Part shown: positions 8,892 to 17,435 of the stretch, piece after piece
How positions within the stretch are numbered: position 1 is the first letter of the stretch
Layout of the letters: every line of letters begins with the position of its first letter
Assembly: GCF_002844575.1 (NCBI RefSeq)
Contig: NZ_PIQO01000012.1
Location: 78,122 to 142,121 of the forward strand
Reading direction: 5' to 3'
Length of the DNA: 64,000 nt
Source of the DNA: Heyndrickxia camelliae
GTDB lineage: Bacteria; Bacillota; Bacilli; Bacillales; Bacillaceae_C
Notes under the pieces: model-generated
The model's input: only the letters and a program-made list of their open reading frames with translations
The model's database searches: none
What the model was told of the DNA's origin: nothing
Program-made: the position numbers and the translations under genes

Positions 8892-10145
8892 CTAAATCAA
8901 TACTTTAATAATTGTTAGAACCAACCCGATAATAAATCCACAAACCGCACCGTTGACCCGAATCCATTGCAGATCTTTGCCAACATTCGTTTCCACTAGT
9001 TCCACTAGCTTCTCATTATCGAGCTTATCCAAATTTTCTCTTACAAGACTACCGATTTTGGAATGATTTTTTTCCACAAGACCCATTACTTGCTTATGAA
9101 TCCATTGCTCGATTTGATCTATTTTAGTTTGATCTGCTTTTAATTCTTCTAACAGCTTTGTTAAAAACGGATAGATATAAAGGTCTAATTGGTCATCTTC
9201 AATAAATACTATTAGCTTATCTTGTATTTCCTTTAGAATGTTAACAATTTGCTTTTTACCATCCCATTTTTGCAGAAAACTAATCTTCCAATGATTAATC
9301 TCTGATATAACCTGTTGATTTTCTTTTAGGCCCTCCAAAAATGTACGTGCCTTCCCAAGCAAGACAGCTCTATTTTTACTATCACTGTTTCGAAGATCAT
9401 CAACGCCTTTTGTAACCAGTTTATAAATGATATTGCCAAGTGTTTCTTCATTAATTAGATTGCGAAATGACTTAATGGCGAATTTAACAAAACCATCAAC
9501 ATCCGCATTATCGATTAATTGTACAGCTAAGCTACCAAGCTGATCTCGAGTGCTTTGCTTTGAAATCCATTTTTCCACTTCCACCAACAAATAATCAAAA
9601 GTTTTTTCATCATATTGGCCAACGAGGATTTTATCTACTACTAATTCTAGCAGAGTTTTCACATCAAACGCATGGACCCTGCTTTTTACTTCCTTTTCCA
9701 GCATACTAGCTAACTTATCCACATCTATTTGCGTTACGATTTTTTTTGCGAAACTGGAAATACCCTTACTTACGATTTTCGAATCCAAATTTTTTTCAAG
9801 CTCTTGCAATAACTTATCTGTAATACGAACTTGAGCAATCTTTGATTGAATGCTTTCCTTCGAAAGCCAATTGTTCTCCACCAGATTCGTAGCTGCTTCC
9901 GTCATACGCTTTCGATTATTTGGTAAAAGCGCCGTATGTGGAATCGGAATACCTAACGGGTGACGAAATAAGGCAGTTACTGCAAACCAATCTGCCAACC
10001 CTCCAACAACTCCAGCTTCAAAGGCCCCTTGCAAAAGCCTGCCAATGATGTTTTCTTGAAAAGGGATGGTAATGATAAACCCTATTGCCATTACAATTAG
10101 AAAAAGACTTGCCAAATATCTAGAATTTCTTTTTTGTTTCACCAA
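8892..10145 (-). CDS. DUF445 family membrane protein
   Basis: A 417-residue protein with one hydrophobic segment near each end (about residues 9-30 and 396-416) and a long charged helical middle with coiled-coil character. The N-terminal signature EAGVVGGLADWFAVTALFRH plus PHTALLPNNR is diagnostic of DUF445 (E. coli YjiN relatives). Function is not established; the topology suggests both ends in the membrane with a large soluble loop. TTG start, eight bases from GGGAG. Monocistronic. Confidence 0.85.
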   Translation of the reverse strand: MVKQKRNSRYLASLFLIVMAIGFIITIPFQENIIGRLLQGAFEAGVVGGLADWFAVTALFRHPLGIPIPHTALLPNNRKRMTEAATNLVENNWLSKESIQSKIAQVRITDKLLQELEKNLDSKIVSKGISSFAKKIVTQIDVDKLASMLEKEVKSRVHAFDVKTLLELVVDKILVGQYDEKTFDYLLVEVEKWISKQSTRDQLGSLAVQLIDNADVDGFVKFAIKSFRNLINEETLGNIIYKLVTKGVDDLRNSDSKNRAVLLGKARTFLEGLKENQQVISEINHWKISFLQKWDGKKQIVNILKEIQDKLIVFIEDDQLDLYIYPFLTKLLEELKADQTKIDQIEQWIHKQVMGLVEKNHSKIGSLVRENLDKLDNEKLVELVETNVGKDLQWIRVNGAVCGFIIGLVLTIIKVLI

Positions 10146-10250
10146 TCATCGTTCTCCCTTAATTATGAGACTATAATGTACATTATCTCCATATTTCGAG
10201 TTTCTTCTTCATTTTATTGTTATGTTATTTCACGCTTAAAGTCAATCAAA

Positions 10251-10275
10251 AAACCGCCTACAGAGCAGACGGTTT
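10251..10275 (-). terminator. Terminator of the amino-acid permease gene
   Basis: AAACCG...CGGTTT hairpin with extra G-C pairs, followed on the minus strand by TTTTTTGATT. The left part includes the last codons of the permease gene. Confidence 0.75.
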
Positions 10276-11649
10276 ATCTTTAGATCCATTCTTTTTTGCT
10301 GCTTTCATCACTAAATAACCAACTACAAGAAGGATAAACCATATTGGAGTGATGAATAAAGCTACTCTAGTGTCCTGTGCAAAGCCAAGTAATATAAGGA
10401 CAAAAACAAAGAATGCAAGTACAATCCAACTGGAAAATGGTGCCAAAGGCATTTTAAAAGGATTCGTTTTCGCATTATCCGGCATTAATTTTCGATATCT
10501 CATATGGGACACAATAATGACACCCCATACCCAAATAAAGCAAATGGTTGAAATACTGGTAACTAAAGTAAAGACCTTATCCGGTAATAAATAGTTAAGC
10601 AATACTCCCACTAATAACACCAATGTCGAACAAATTAATGCTGGTGCCGGTACATTTCGATCATTCAAATGTTTAAGCATTCTTGGTGCTTTTCCTTCAT
10701 TTGCAAGAGTATATAGCATACGGCTCGTACTAAAAATTCCACTATTGCACGAAGACGCTGCCGAAGTGAGAACAACAAAGTTAATGACACCAGCCGCTGC
10801 AGGAATTCCGATTAAGGAAAATACCTTTACAAAAGGACTGCTTTCAGGATCTACCCCATTCCAAGGGTAAATCGACATAATCATAAATAAAGCACCTATA
10901 TAGAAAATGATAATCCGAATAGGAATACTATTAATCGCTTTTGGAAGTGTCTTCTGCGGATCCTCAGCTTCACCTGCCGTAACTCCAACAAGCTCGATAC
11001 CCACAAAGGAGAAAACAGCCATTTGAAAGGCAAGTAAAAATCCAGACGAGCCATTCGGAAAAAATCCGCCGTGATTCCATAGGTTTGTAACGGTCGACTT
11101 AGTTTCATGACTCTCGAATCCCATGATTACCAGAACAAATCCGATAACAATCAATGCGACAATCGCGATGATTTTAATTAACGCAAACCAAAATTCTATT
11201 TCACCAAAAGCCTTCACGGTAGCTAAATTAATGAGAAGCAAAACGAGCACACATATTAATGCCGGAATCCATTGTGGAACATGGGGTAGCCAAAATTTCA
11301 CATACATTCCGACAGCGGTTATTTCCGCAATTCCTGTGGCAATCCAACAGAACCAATATGTCCAGCCCGTAATAAAACCAGCCCACGGTCCAATAAACTC
11401 TTGCGCAAATTCTGTAAAAGAACCTGTAGTAGATTTATATAATAATAATTCCCCTAAGGCACGCATGACAAAGAATAGAAAAAGGCCGATAATTAAGTAA
11501 ACCAGCATGATGGAAGGACCAGCAAGATGAATGGATTTTCCAGCTCCAAGAAATAACCCTGTTCCAATTGCCCCGCCAATTGCAATTAATTGAATATGTC
11601 TGTTCTTTAAACCTCTTTCTAAATTCCTTTCCTTCGTTATTTCTGTCAC
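10258..11649 (-). CDS. cycA: CycA/AapA-type D-serine/D-alanine/glycine permease
   Basis: A 463-residue APC-superfamily amino-acid permease with about 12 membrane helices. It begins RGLKNRHIQLIAIGGAIGTG, the family signature, followed by GAGKSIHLAGPS. Characteristic later motifs are VGIELVGVTAGEAEDP, INSIPIRIIIFY and VVLTSAASSCNSGIFSTSRM. The match to E. coli CycA along the whole length, as I recall it, is strong; the B. subtilis counterpart is AapA. It imports glycine and D-alanine with protons. GTG start after AGAGGGTGATAGC. Monocistronic. Substrate is inferred from family similarity. Confidence 0.85.
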   Translation of the reverse strand: MTEITKERNLERGLKNRHIQLIAIGGAIGTGLFLGAGKSIHLAGPSIMLVYLIIGLFLFFVMRALGELLLYKSTTGSFTEFAQEFIGPWAGFITGWTYWFCWIATGIAEITAVGMYVKFWLPHVPQWIPALICVLVLLLINLATVKAFGEIEFWFALIKIIAIVALIVIGFVLVIMGFESHETKSTVTNLWNHGGFFPNGSSGFLLAFQMAVFSFVGIELVGVTAGEAEDPQKTLPKAINSIPIRIIIFYIGALFMIMSIYPWNGVDPESSPFVKVFSLIGIPAAAGVINFVVLTSAASSCNSGIFSTSRMLYTLANEGKAPRMLKHLNDRNVPAPALICSTLVLLVGVLLNYLLPDKVFTLVTSISTICFIWVWGVIIVSHMRYRKLMPDNAKTNPFKMPLAPFSSWIVLAFFVFVLILLGFAQDTRVALFITPIWFILLVVGYLVMKAAKKNGSKDKPSAL

Positions 11650-11863
11650 GCTATCACCCTCTTATCTAGTATTCTCCTGCAAATATCCAGTTATATTTTT
11701 TTCACTATTATACATTTTCCAATCTAAAAAAACAAATGTCTCTACTAGGGGTACACCTATAATAGTTTAAAGATTAAAAATATTTAGTTTAACAAAAAGG
11801 AGATTTCTATGTCGACATAGAATAAAAAATATGTATGTTATTGTCGATGAAGGAGTACAGAAT

Positions 11864-13126
11864 ATGGATTTTCACTGGGACAACATCTTACTGCAAGTTT
11901 TAATGGTGCTTTTTCCATTTGTTATTTATTTGGTACTTGTAAAAGAAAAAATAAGTGATATAAAACATAGACTCTTGTTCGGCCTTACGTGCGCGATTGC
12001 TATTACATTATCACTTTCTTTCGCCATTCAAATAAATAACGGAAGACTGCTAGATTTAAGGCTTGTTCCATGGTATCTGGCATTTATATACGGAGGAAAT
12101 ATAACTGGCATCGGTATAACCCTATACTATATTCTTATTCGCATCATTCTTAGCGGAACTGGTATGTATCCGAATTTTATTATTTTATTATTAGCCAGTA
12201 TCCTTCTATTGAAATGGAAAGGCAAATTTTTCACCTATTCATTAAAAGGAAAACTAGTATGTTCTATTGTTTTCGTAGGGATTTTCTCAGCATTGATTCC
12301 AACCGTCGGCACCATCATACTATCTGAGGCTTTAACATTAAAAAAATTAATTATCTATATGGCGTATGTTCTTGAAAACGCTATCCTTATTTGGATCATT
12401 ATTTACTTAATTGAATTACATATTGAAAAGATATATTTATTTAATGAAATTCAGCAAGCGGAAAAATTTAATGTCATTGGGCAATTGGCAGCAAGTGTTG
12501 CCCATGAAATCCGCAACCCTATGACAAGTATACGGGGTTTTATGCAAATATTACAGTCCTCAAACAGGTTATCCCTTTCTGAAAGGGAATACATAAAAAT
12601 TTGTATCGAAGAAGTGGATCGCGCAAATGCGATTATTGCCGATTATCTTGCATTGGGAAAAAATCAATCACCAGAAAAAAACTCCCTTTTAGATGTAACA
12701 ATGGAAATAAAAAACGCTATCAGGTCTCTCTCCTCATTTGCAACACTTAATAATGTAAAAATAGATTTCCAGCATAAACTTCCGGTTCATATTAAGGGAA
12801 ACAGTAACCGAGTACAGCAGTTGTTTATTAATATCATCAAGAACGGAATCGAAGCTACCAGTGGAAATGGTCAAATTACGATACAATTAAATGTCACTCA
12901 AAAGCATGTCCAAATTTCGATTGCAGATAATGGCATAGGAATGAGTCAAGAATCAATAGATCGTTTTGGGCTACCCTTTTATTCTACCAAAGAGAAAGGC
13001 ACAGGGCTTGGTCTAATGGTATGCAGACAAATCACAGAGGAAATGGCAGGAAAAATAAGCGTTAGCAGTACTAAGGGGGTAGGATCCGTCATTCACTTGA
13101 CATTCCCGAGGATTTTCAAGATATAA
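11864..13126 (+). CDS. KinB-like membrane sensor histidine kinase
   Basis: A 420-residue sensor kinase. Residues 1-190 contain about six membrane helices of the 5TM-5TMR LytS-like type. The catalytic part follows: H box AHEIRNPMTSIRGF at about residue 213, N box NIIKNGIEAT, G1 box ADNGIG, and G2 GTGLGL. This layout matches sporulation kinase KinB, which feeds phosphate to Spo0F. There is no response regulator beside it, as expected for an orphan phosphorelay kinase. Start chosen at ATG with AAGGAG eight bases upstream. B. subtilis kinB has kapB downstream; here there is none. Confidence 0.8.
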   Translation: MDFHWDNILLQVLMVLFPFVIYLVLVKEKISDIKHRLLFGLTCAIAITLSLSFAIQINNGRLLDLRLVPWYLAFIYGGNITGIGITLYYILIRIILSGTGMYPNFIILLLASILLLKWKGKFFTYSLKGKLVCSIVFVGIFSALIPTVGTIILSEALTLKKLIIYMAYVLENAILIWIIIYLIELHIEKIYLFNEIQQAEKFNVIGQLAASVAHEIRNPMTSIRGFMQILQSSNRLSLSEREYIKICIEEVDRANAIIADYLALGKNQSPEKNSLLDVTMEIKNAIRSLSSFATLNNVKIDFQHKLPVHIKGNSNRVQQLFINIIKNGIEATSGNGQITIQLNVTQKHVQISIADNGIGMSQESIDRFGLPFYSTKEKGTGLGLMVCRQITEEMAGKISVSSTKGVGSVIHLTFPRIFKI

Positions 13127-13131
13127 TCTTA

Positions 13132-13160
13132 GCTGGCAATAGGTTCTGCCAGCCTTTTTT
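13132..13160 (+). terminator. Terminator of the kinase gene
   Basis: GCTGGCA and TGCCAGC pair around an eight-base loop, followed by CTTTTTTAAA. It lies just after the kinase stop codon and ends at the stop of the convergent acetyltransferase gene. Confidence 0.8.
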
Positions 13161-13605
13161 AAATTTCTATTCTCATAAATTTACAAACATCTTGAAAACC
13201 CAACTTTTCATATAAACGAATAGCACTTTCATTAAAAGAGAATACATTCAATCGAACATCTGAATAACCTAAATGTTTAAAATGCAATAAGCTTTTTTCT
13301 AATAATTGTGTTGCAACCTCTTGCCTTCTGAATTCTCTTTTTACATATACATCACTAATCCAGCCAATTTCCTCACCCGTAAACCAATCCGAACTCTTAT
13401 CGATTAATACCCACCCCATTAGAAAGCCCGCTTTTTTTGCTACTAAAAAATAAGCACCGTGATGAATAGAATTTTCATAGGCTTTTATCATTTCTTCTTG
13501 GTGATTGTCGGCTGTAATCCCAGTTGCCTCTTGTCTATTTAGTCCCGCATAATCAAATATTTCGATTAGCTCCCCTTCCGTAGCTCTATCAAAGACAATG
13601 GTCAT
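13159..13605 (-). CDS. GNAT family N-acetyltransferase
   Basis: A 148-residue GNAT enzyme that moves acetyl from acetyl-CoA to an unknown amine. The acetyl-CoA loop is at YVKREFRRQEVATQLL (R/QxxGx variant, with an unusual Glu-Val instead of Gly), and the C-terminal strand-turn motif is NESAIRLYEKLGF. It is 15 bases downstream of another GNAT gene in the same orientation, so the two form an operon. Confidence 0.8.
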   Translation of the reverse strand: MTIVFDRATEGELIEIFDYAGLNRQEATGITADNHQEEMIKAYENSIHHGAYFLVAKKAGFLMGWVLIDKSSDWFTGEEIGWISDVYVKREFRRQEVATQLLEKSLLHFKHLGYSDVRLNVFSFNESAIRLYEKLGFQDVCKFMRIEI

Positions 13606-13620
13606 ATTTTGAGCCTCCTA

Positions 13621-14049
13621 TCAAACTCTTTTTAATAACATATAATGTGTATAACCCTCCGGAAAGTCCTCCACTGTTCCATACACTTCATAACCCTGCT
13701 TTTTATAAAATTCTGGTGCCTGGAAGCTAAAGGTATCCAGCCTTACCATCTTACACCCCTTTTCAATAGCTAGTTCTTCTATCGTTTTTAATAGTTTTGC
13801 CCCAATTCCTTTACCTCTTAAACTTTCATCTATCCATAAAAATTGAATAAAAAGGCAATGAAGTTTCGTATTTCCCGAAATCCCACCAAGAATACTTCCT
13901 TTTTCATCATGAACAGTAATACAAACTTCCTCATTCACAAAGGCTATTTCTTTATTGGAAAGAAACTGCATATTATATTCGATTAACTTTTCTCGAAGGT
14001 ACGGAGCGTCCTCATTATTCCATTTAGAACGAAAAATTAACTTTTCCAC
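13621..14049 (-). CDS. GNAT family N-acetyltransferase
   Basis: A 142-residue GNAT enzyme. It contains FLWIDESLRGKGIGAKLLKT, a canonical acetyl-CoA loop, then MVRLDTFSFQAPEFYKKQGY and the end FPEGYTHYMLLKRV. The last part resembles the small GNAT group with a FPxGYxxYxLxK tail. GTG start with AAGGAG nine bases upstream; an ATG at 14070 would place that site inside the gene. First gene of a two-gene operon with the GNAT at 13159. Substrate unknown. Confidence 0.8.
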   Translation of the reverse strand: MEKLIFRSKWNNEDAPYLREKLIEYNMQFLSNKEIAFVNEEVCITVHDEKGSILGGISGNTKLHCLFIQFLWIDESLRGKGIGAKLLKTIEELAIEKGCKMVRLDTFSFQAPEFYKKQGYEVYGTVEDFPEGYTHYMLLKRV

Positions 14050-14070
14050 TTTTATAATCTCCTTATACAT

Positions 14071-14468
14071 GAGTAGGTGCCTTTTAATAATTCGATACGA
14101 CTGTCAAAAGTCCTTTTTTGAAATTCTAAAACGGATGTGGAAGGTTTTTATCTTTGAAATAACAATAAGGCAGGAGGTGAGCCCGCATGCCTTATTTATT
14201 GTATTAACCATGAAAATAACCGATAAAAGATCAACATACAAAAATAGTAGGCCATACTAGATAAGTGGATAACCCTTTTTGTACAACTGCAATATCCATA
14301 TTTGTTAATCGCAGTGTTTTTTTGTTTTTTTACTGATGACAACGGGTTTCGTTATCTGTGAAAAAGTAAGCAATTGAGGTGTTTTATGAACGCTGGCTCC
14401 GCAAAAAATGAGGAAATAAGCATTTTTTAGGAAAATCGAAACCTGTATACGCGAAACGCGGAATTCAG
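14071..14468. other. Gap without an intact gene
   Basis: No convincing gene. At 14171-14260 on the plus strand a perfect ribosome site (AGGAGGTGAGC) precedes ATG for a six-codon frame, while the frame one base over reads LFIVLTMKITDKRSTYKNS to a stop at 14260, so a tiny frameshifted gene of about 25 codons may have existed. The remainder (14261-14468) shows a T-rich stretch and nothing else. Confidence 0.3.
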
Positions 14469-14486
14469 TCATCTCATATTCAAAAA

Positions 14487-14509
14487 AGTCTGATTCAAAA
14501 AATCAGACT
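14487..14509 (-). terminator. Terminator downstream of a decayed VOC gene
   Basis: AGTCTGATT and AATCAGACT pair around a five-base loop; the minus strand then reads TTTTTTGAAT. It lies just beyond the original end of the decayed VOC gene. Confidence 0.7.
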
Positions 14510-14524
14510 CAAGGAATAGAATCA

Positions 14525-14849
14525 TTAACCTATACAAATCATAATAAAATTTTTTATCCGGGTCACTCACGGTAAAAAAGACAAAATGATCAAACCGAGA
14601 GATAGCAGACTCAATCTTATATCCATATTCATAAGCCACATCAATATCATTCGTACGAAAATTAAAAAGCGGATTCCCGGAAGGCTTGATTTGCTTCGGA
14701 TATCCATTTGGTTCGGCATCCAAAGTTAAGCCAGTATAATGATTGATTGTCATAATTACACTGGTCTACTAATCTCATTTGAATCGTATTCTTGCCCGAG
14801 CAATAGAATACCACTCTAATGATTTTTCTAATCCACTAAATATTTCCAT
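14525..14849 (-). pseudogene. Decayed VOC (glyoxalase-like) gene
   Basis: The pieces read in order MEIFSGLEKSLEWYS, then GQEYDSNEISRPV in another frame, then NHYTGLTLDAEPNGYPKQIK and RFDHFVFFTVSDPD in a third. At the end, removing one base from the six-A run at 14550-14555 (T on the plus strand) restores KNFIMICIG and a stop at 14525, giving the normal DPDxNxxMIC ending. So at least three frame changes break one VOC gene. The longest open piece runs 14469-14753 but reads into the terminator hairpin. Confidence 0.65.
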
Positions 14850-14909
14850 AGACCCGCTCGATATGGCTCATTGCTCTCTTTGAACTCTTTCTCGATATTT
14901 GGTACATTA

Positions 14910-15521
14910 TCACTTAAATGCTGAAGATTTCTCCCTTCTTCCTCCTTCAACAGTTCTGCTATGCATGAATTCATCTCTTAAAATCGAATACACTTTTAAG
15001 TCGTGGTGCTCTCCTTTGATAAATGCCACTTTTCTTGAAATCCCTTCAAAGGACATACCAGCCTTTTCCATTACACGGCTTGAGCCAATATTTGCAATAA
15101 AGCATCTTGCTTGAATTCGAACTAGATCCATGTTTTCAAATCCAAATTCAATTACTTTCTTGGCCGCTTCCGTTCCAATCCCTTTTCCCCAATAGTCAGG
15201 AGAGATAACGTATCCGATTTCTGCGGTATGATGCTTCGGCTGCCATGAAACAAAATCAATCGTACCTATTAATCTCCCATTTTCCTTATATTCAATTCCC
15301 CATGGAGATACTTTATTGTTTTCATATTGATTTAAAACAAACCGTACAAACTCCTCTGTATCTGCTAAAGAACGATGCCTATCCCACGTTACATATTTCG
15401 TTACTTCTTCTTTCGATCCATAGGCAAAAATATCCTCTACATCCTCTAACGTCACTTTCCGAAGCAAAAGCCGCTCTGTCTCCAAAACTGGTAATGCCGC
15501 ATAAATTTTTTCCACTTCCAT
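14910..15521 (-). CDS. RimJ/RimL-type N-acetyltransferase
   Basis: A 203-residue GNAT enzyme of the ribosomal-protein-acetylating group. It begins LETERLLLRKVTLEDVEDIF, the usual opening, and has EIGYVISPDYWGKGIGTEAA as the acetyl-CoA site and NIGSSRVMEKAGMSFEG near the end. Family members act on protein N termini or antibiotics; the target is unknown. The last 20 residues are unlike the family. In a neighbouring frame just past the normal end, AELLKEEEGRNLQHLSDNVP and further protein-like sequence run to a stop at 14828, so a frameshift or a second eroded gene lies at the 3' end. Confidence 0.82.
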   Translation of the reverse strand: MEVEKIYAALPVLETERLLLRKVTLEDVEDIFAYGSKEEVTKYVTWDRHRSLADTEEFVRFVLNQYENNKVSPWGIEYKENGRLIGTIDFVSWQPKHHTAEIGYVISPDYWGKGIGTEAAKKVIEFGFENMDLVRIQARCFIANIGSSRVMEKAGMSFEGISRKVAFIKGEHHDLKVYSILRDEFMHSRTVEGGRREKSSAFK

Positions 15522-15953
15522 CCAATCACCTTTTTATTTTTTTTATCCATTATACCTGAATTTTCTAAAAATAAGGAAGCAAATTTTTCAAGAAGGAAAT
15601 ATTTTAGGGGTCTGTATCGCTGCCTTTTGTAGAGAAGTAAAGGGTTTCATAAAAACTACCAGTTCCACATATATCAACAACGGGGATATGACGCTTAAGG
15701 ATAACTGTAGAATTAGAAGGGCCACTTGGGTTAAAAAAACCATCTATTCGGATTACCAAATAAACCATGCTGATGCAAAGTGGATAAACCATCACACGAT
15801 AAACAAAGTATTAAATCTTTGGAAAAGGGGACATCTATAATTTTAGTAAGGACCCAAATTGGGATTTGAAGTATCATTAGAGATACTTTTTTCTTGAAAA
15901 TAAGGTCCTGTACACCTGTACAGGACTCTTATTTGCTATATTCAAGATAATCA
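15522..15953. other. Gap without an intact gene
   Basis: Nothing securely coding. A 63-codon minus-strand frame at 15604-15795 contains DICGTGSFYETLYFST, which looks faintly protein-like, but has no ribosome site and no recognised family; it may be a gene remnant. The right end holds the terminator of the GntR gene. Confidence 0.4.
15905..15926 (-). terminator. Terminator of the GntR regulator gene
   Basis: GTCCTGTACA and TGTACAGGAC form a near-perfect dyad with a two-base centre, and the minus strand continues CTTATTTTC. It lies about 28 bases beyond the GntR stop codon. The compact palindrome could also be a protein-binding site. Confidence 0.55.
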
Positions 15954-16613
15954 TTAACCTCTAATAACTCCCTGTTTCAGAGCATGATAAATAGCCTCTT
16001 TCGCCCTATCGTAATCAGGAAGGAGAAGGGATTCAGCAAAAATATGAAAGTTGGCATGAAAGTTTTCCACCGTTTTTATATTCCATTGCGTTTGAGCAAA
16101 TACTTTTAGAATGTGGCTTGCCTCATCATAAAATCTTGTTAGAGCCTTATTATCTGCTACGAATAAAAGGAATTTTAACAGTTGCTGTGCTTTTATTTGA
16201 TAGGGAATAACATTTTTGTTTTCAAACTCATAATTTAGCTCTTCAATATACATTCTTAATGTAGATCTGTTCTCTTCATTCCACTTATCACGGGAATAAT
16301 CAACAGCAACTCGGAGCAATTCAATGGTCACATCATTATATTCAATTATTTCATGCTGAGCAAAGGTCCGTACAACAGTGCCACGCCTTGGAATTCTCTC
16401 TACAATGCCATCTACCTGTAATAAATATAAGGCTTCACGAACAGGGGCTCGGCTAGTATTCAGCTCCTTCGAAACATCCTCTTCCACAATCTTTTCTCCT
16501 GCTTTAATGTTTCCTTCAATAATATTTTTTAAAATATGCTTGTATATTTGTTGCGGCAAGGACTCTCCGAACTCAGGGTGGTCCCACGAGGGATTAGAAC
16601 GATCAAAAAACAT
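15954..16613 (-). CDS. GntR family regulator, FCD (FadR-like) subfamily
   Basis: A 219-residue repressor or activator. Residues 15-80 are the GntR winged helix (LPQQIYKHILKNIIEGNIKA, then EEDVSKELNTSRAPVREALY and GTVVRTF). The rest is an all-helical FCD effector domain with AKEAIYHAL near the end. FCD regulators bind organic acids or sugar acids. I start at the ATG with GGAG eight bases upstream. The only same-strand neighbour upstream is a transporter remnant at 16819, which may have been its target. Confidence 0.82.
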   Translation of the reverse strand: MFFDRSNPSWDHPEFGESLPQQIYKHILKNIIEGNIKAGEKIVEEDVSKELNTSRAPVREALYLLQVDGIVERIPRRGTVVRTFAQHEIIEYNDVTIELLRVAVDYSRDKWNEENRSTLRMYIEELNYEFENKNVIPYQIKAQQLLKFLLFVADNKALTRFYDEASHILKVFAQTQWNIKTVENFHANFHIFAESLLLPDYDRAKEAIYHALKQGVIRG

Positions 16614-16766
16614 GTTTAGCACTCCGTATACTTATAAAATTTATTATCTATTAGTATACATCAAAAACTGGGAAAATTCTGTTGTCCATCTTTAAAGCTC
16701 TTTTCTTGAACTTTGGGGCATTTTTCAAGGTAAGATTTCACTACTTTCTTTATTCGTCTTAGAATA

Positions 16767-16792
16767 GGTATCTTTTTTTAAGAAAAGATACC
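16767..16792. terminator. Hairpin between GntR gene and transporter remnant
   Basis: GGTATCTTTT and AAAAGATACC pair around a six-base loop. On the minus strand it follows the transporter remnant. Terminator function is plausible but the T run is inside the stem. Confidence 0.5.
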
Positions 16793-16818
16793 CCAAAGTA
16801 AAGACTAGTTTGGGATTA

Positions 16819-16945
16819 TCAAAGGCTGCATGCCTCTTTGATAAGTTCTGGCGTATTTTCCAACACAAAATACCCAATCAATATATATACAACCCCAACT
16901 ACGAACCCATTCCAATTAAATAGATAACATAGGGAACAATCTTAC
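16819..16945 (-). pseudogene. C-terminal remnant of a membrane transporter
   Basis: One minus-strand frame reads KIVPYVIYLIGMGS, an in-frame TAG, then LGLYILIGYFVLENTPELIK and a short tail to a TGA at 16819. Two hydrophobic segments and the TPELI ending look like the last helix and tail of a secondary transporter. Nothing upstream continues it, so only the C terminus survives. Family is not identifiable. Confidence 0.4.
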
Positions 16946-17430
16946 TATAACTGTAATACCATTCTTACCGTCTTTAAAGAATAGCCTTCAAAGTAGTCAT
17001 CGAAATGAGAAACAGTCTTAAATCCTTTTGCTTCGTAAAAACGGGTGCCAATTTGATTATCTTTTTCAACATTTATATATATCTCTTTTACACCTTTTAA
17101 AAAGTGAATGCCCTCATTTAACAATGCTGTCCCTATTCCATGTCCTTGATATTGCGGATACAGATAAATGGCTCCAAGCTCAGCTTCCCCATTTTCTTTC
17201 AAAGGGGAAAAGTTCGCAAATCCAACTACCTTCTCCTCCACTTGCGCCACAAACATAATAGATTGCTCATATCGCCTTTTCATCATCTCGTCATTATAGG
17301 CAGATTTTAAAAAGCTTTCCTGAATATCTAGGGGAATAATGCCTTCATAAGTTGCATTCCAGCTTACCTTTGCTATGTTTTGGACTTGGGGGATGTCTTC
17401 TAAGTTCATTTTACGGATGGTGTATTGCAT
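16945..17430 (-). CDS. GNAT family N-acetyltransferase
   Basis: A 161-residue GNAT enzyme. It opens MQYTIRKMNLEDIPQVQNIA, has AIYLYPQYQGHGIGTALLNE as the acetyl-CoA loop, and NQIGTRFYEAKGFK near the end. The upstream gene's stop at 17436 lies within the alternative GTG start at 17439, so the two genes are coupled; the ATG at 17430 has better spacing from GGGAG. Co-transcription with the Cys-His-Asp protein suggests a joint modification role, but no substrate is evident. Confidence 0.8.
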   Translation of the reverse strand: MQYTIRKMNLEDIPQVQNIAKVSWNATYEGIIPLDIQESFLKSAYNDEMMKRRYEQSIMFVAQVEEKVVGFANFSPLKENGEAELGAIYLYPQYQGHGIGTALLNEGIHFLKGVKEIYINVEKDNQIGTRFYEAKGFKTVSHFDDYFEGYSLKTVRMVLQL

Positions 17431-17435
17431 GAGTA

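Noticed and set aside
15604..15795. Small gene ending in GTGSFYETLYFST
   Set aside because: Faint protein character but no start context or family; kept only as a note in the gap entry.
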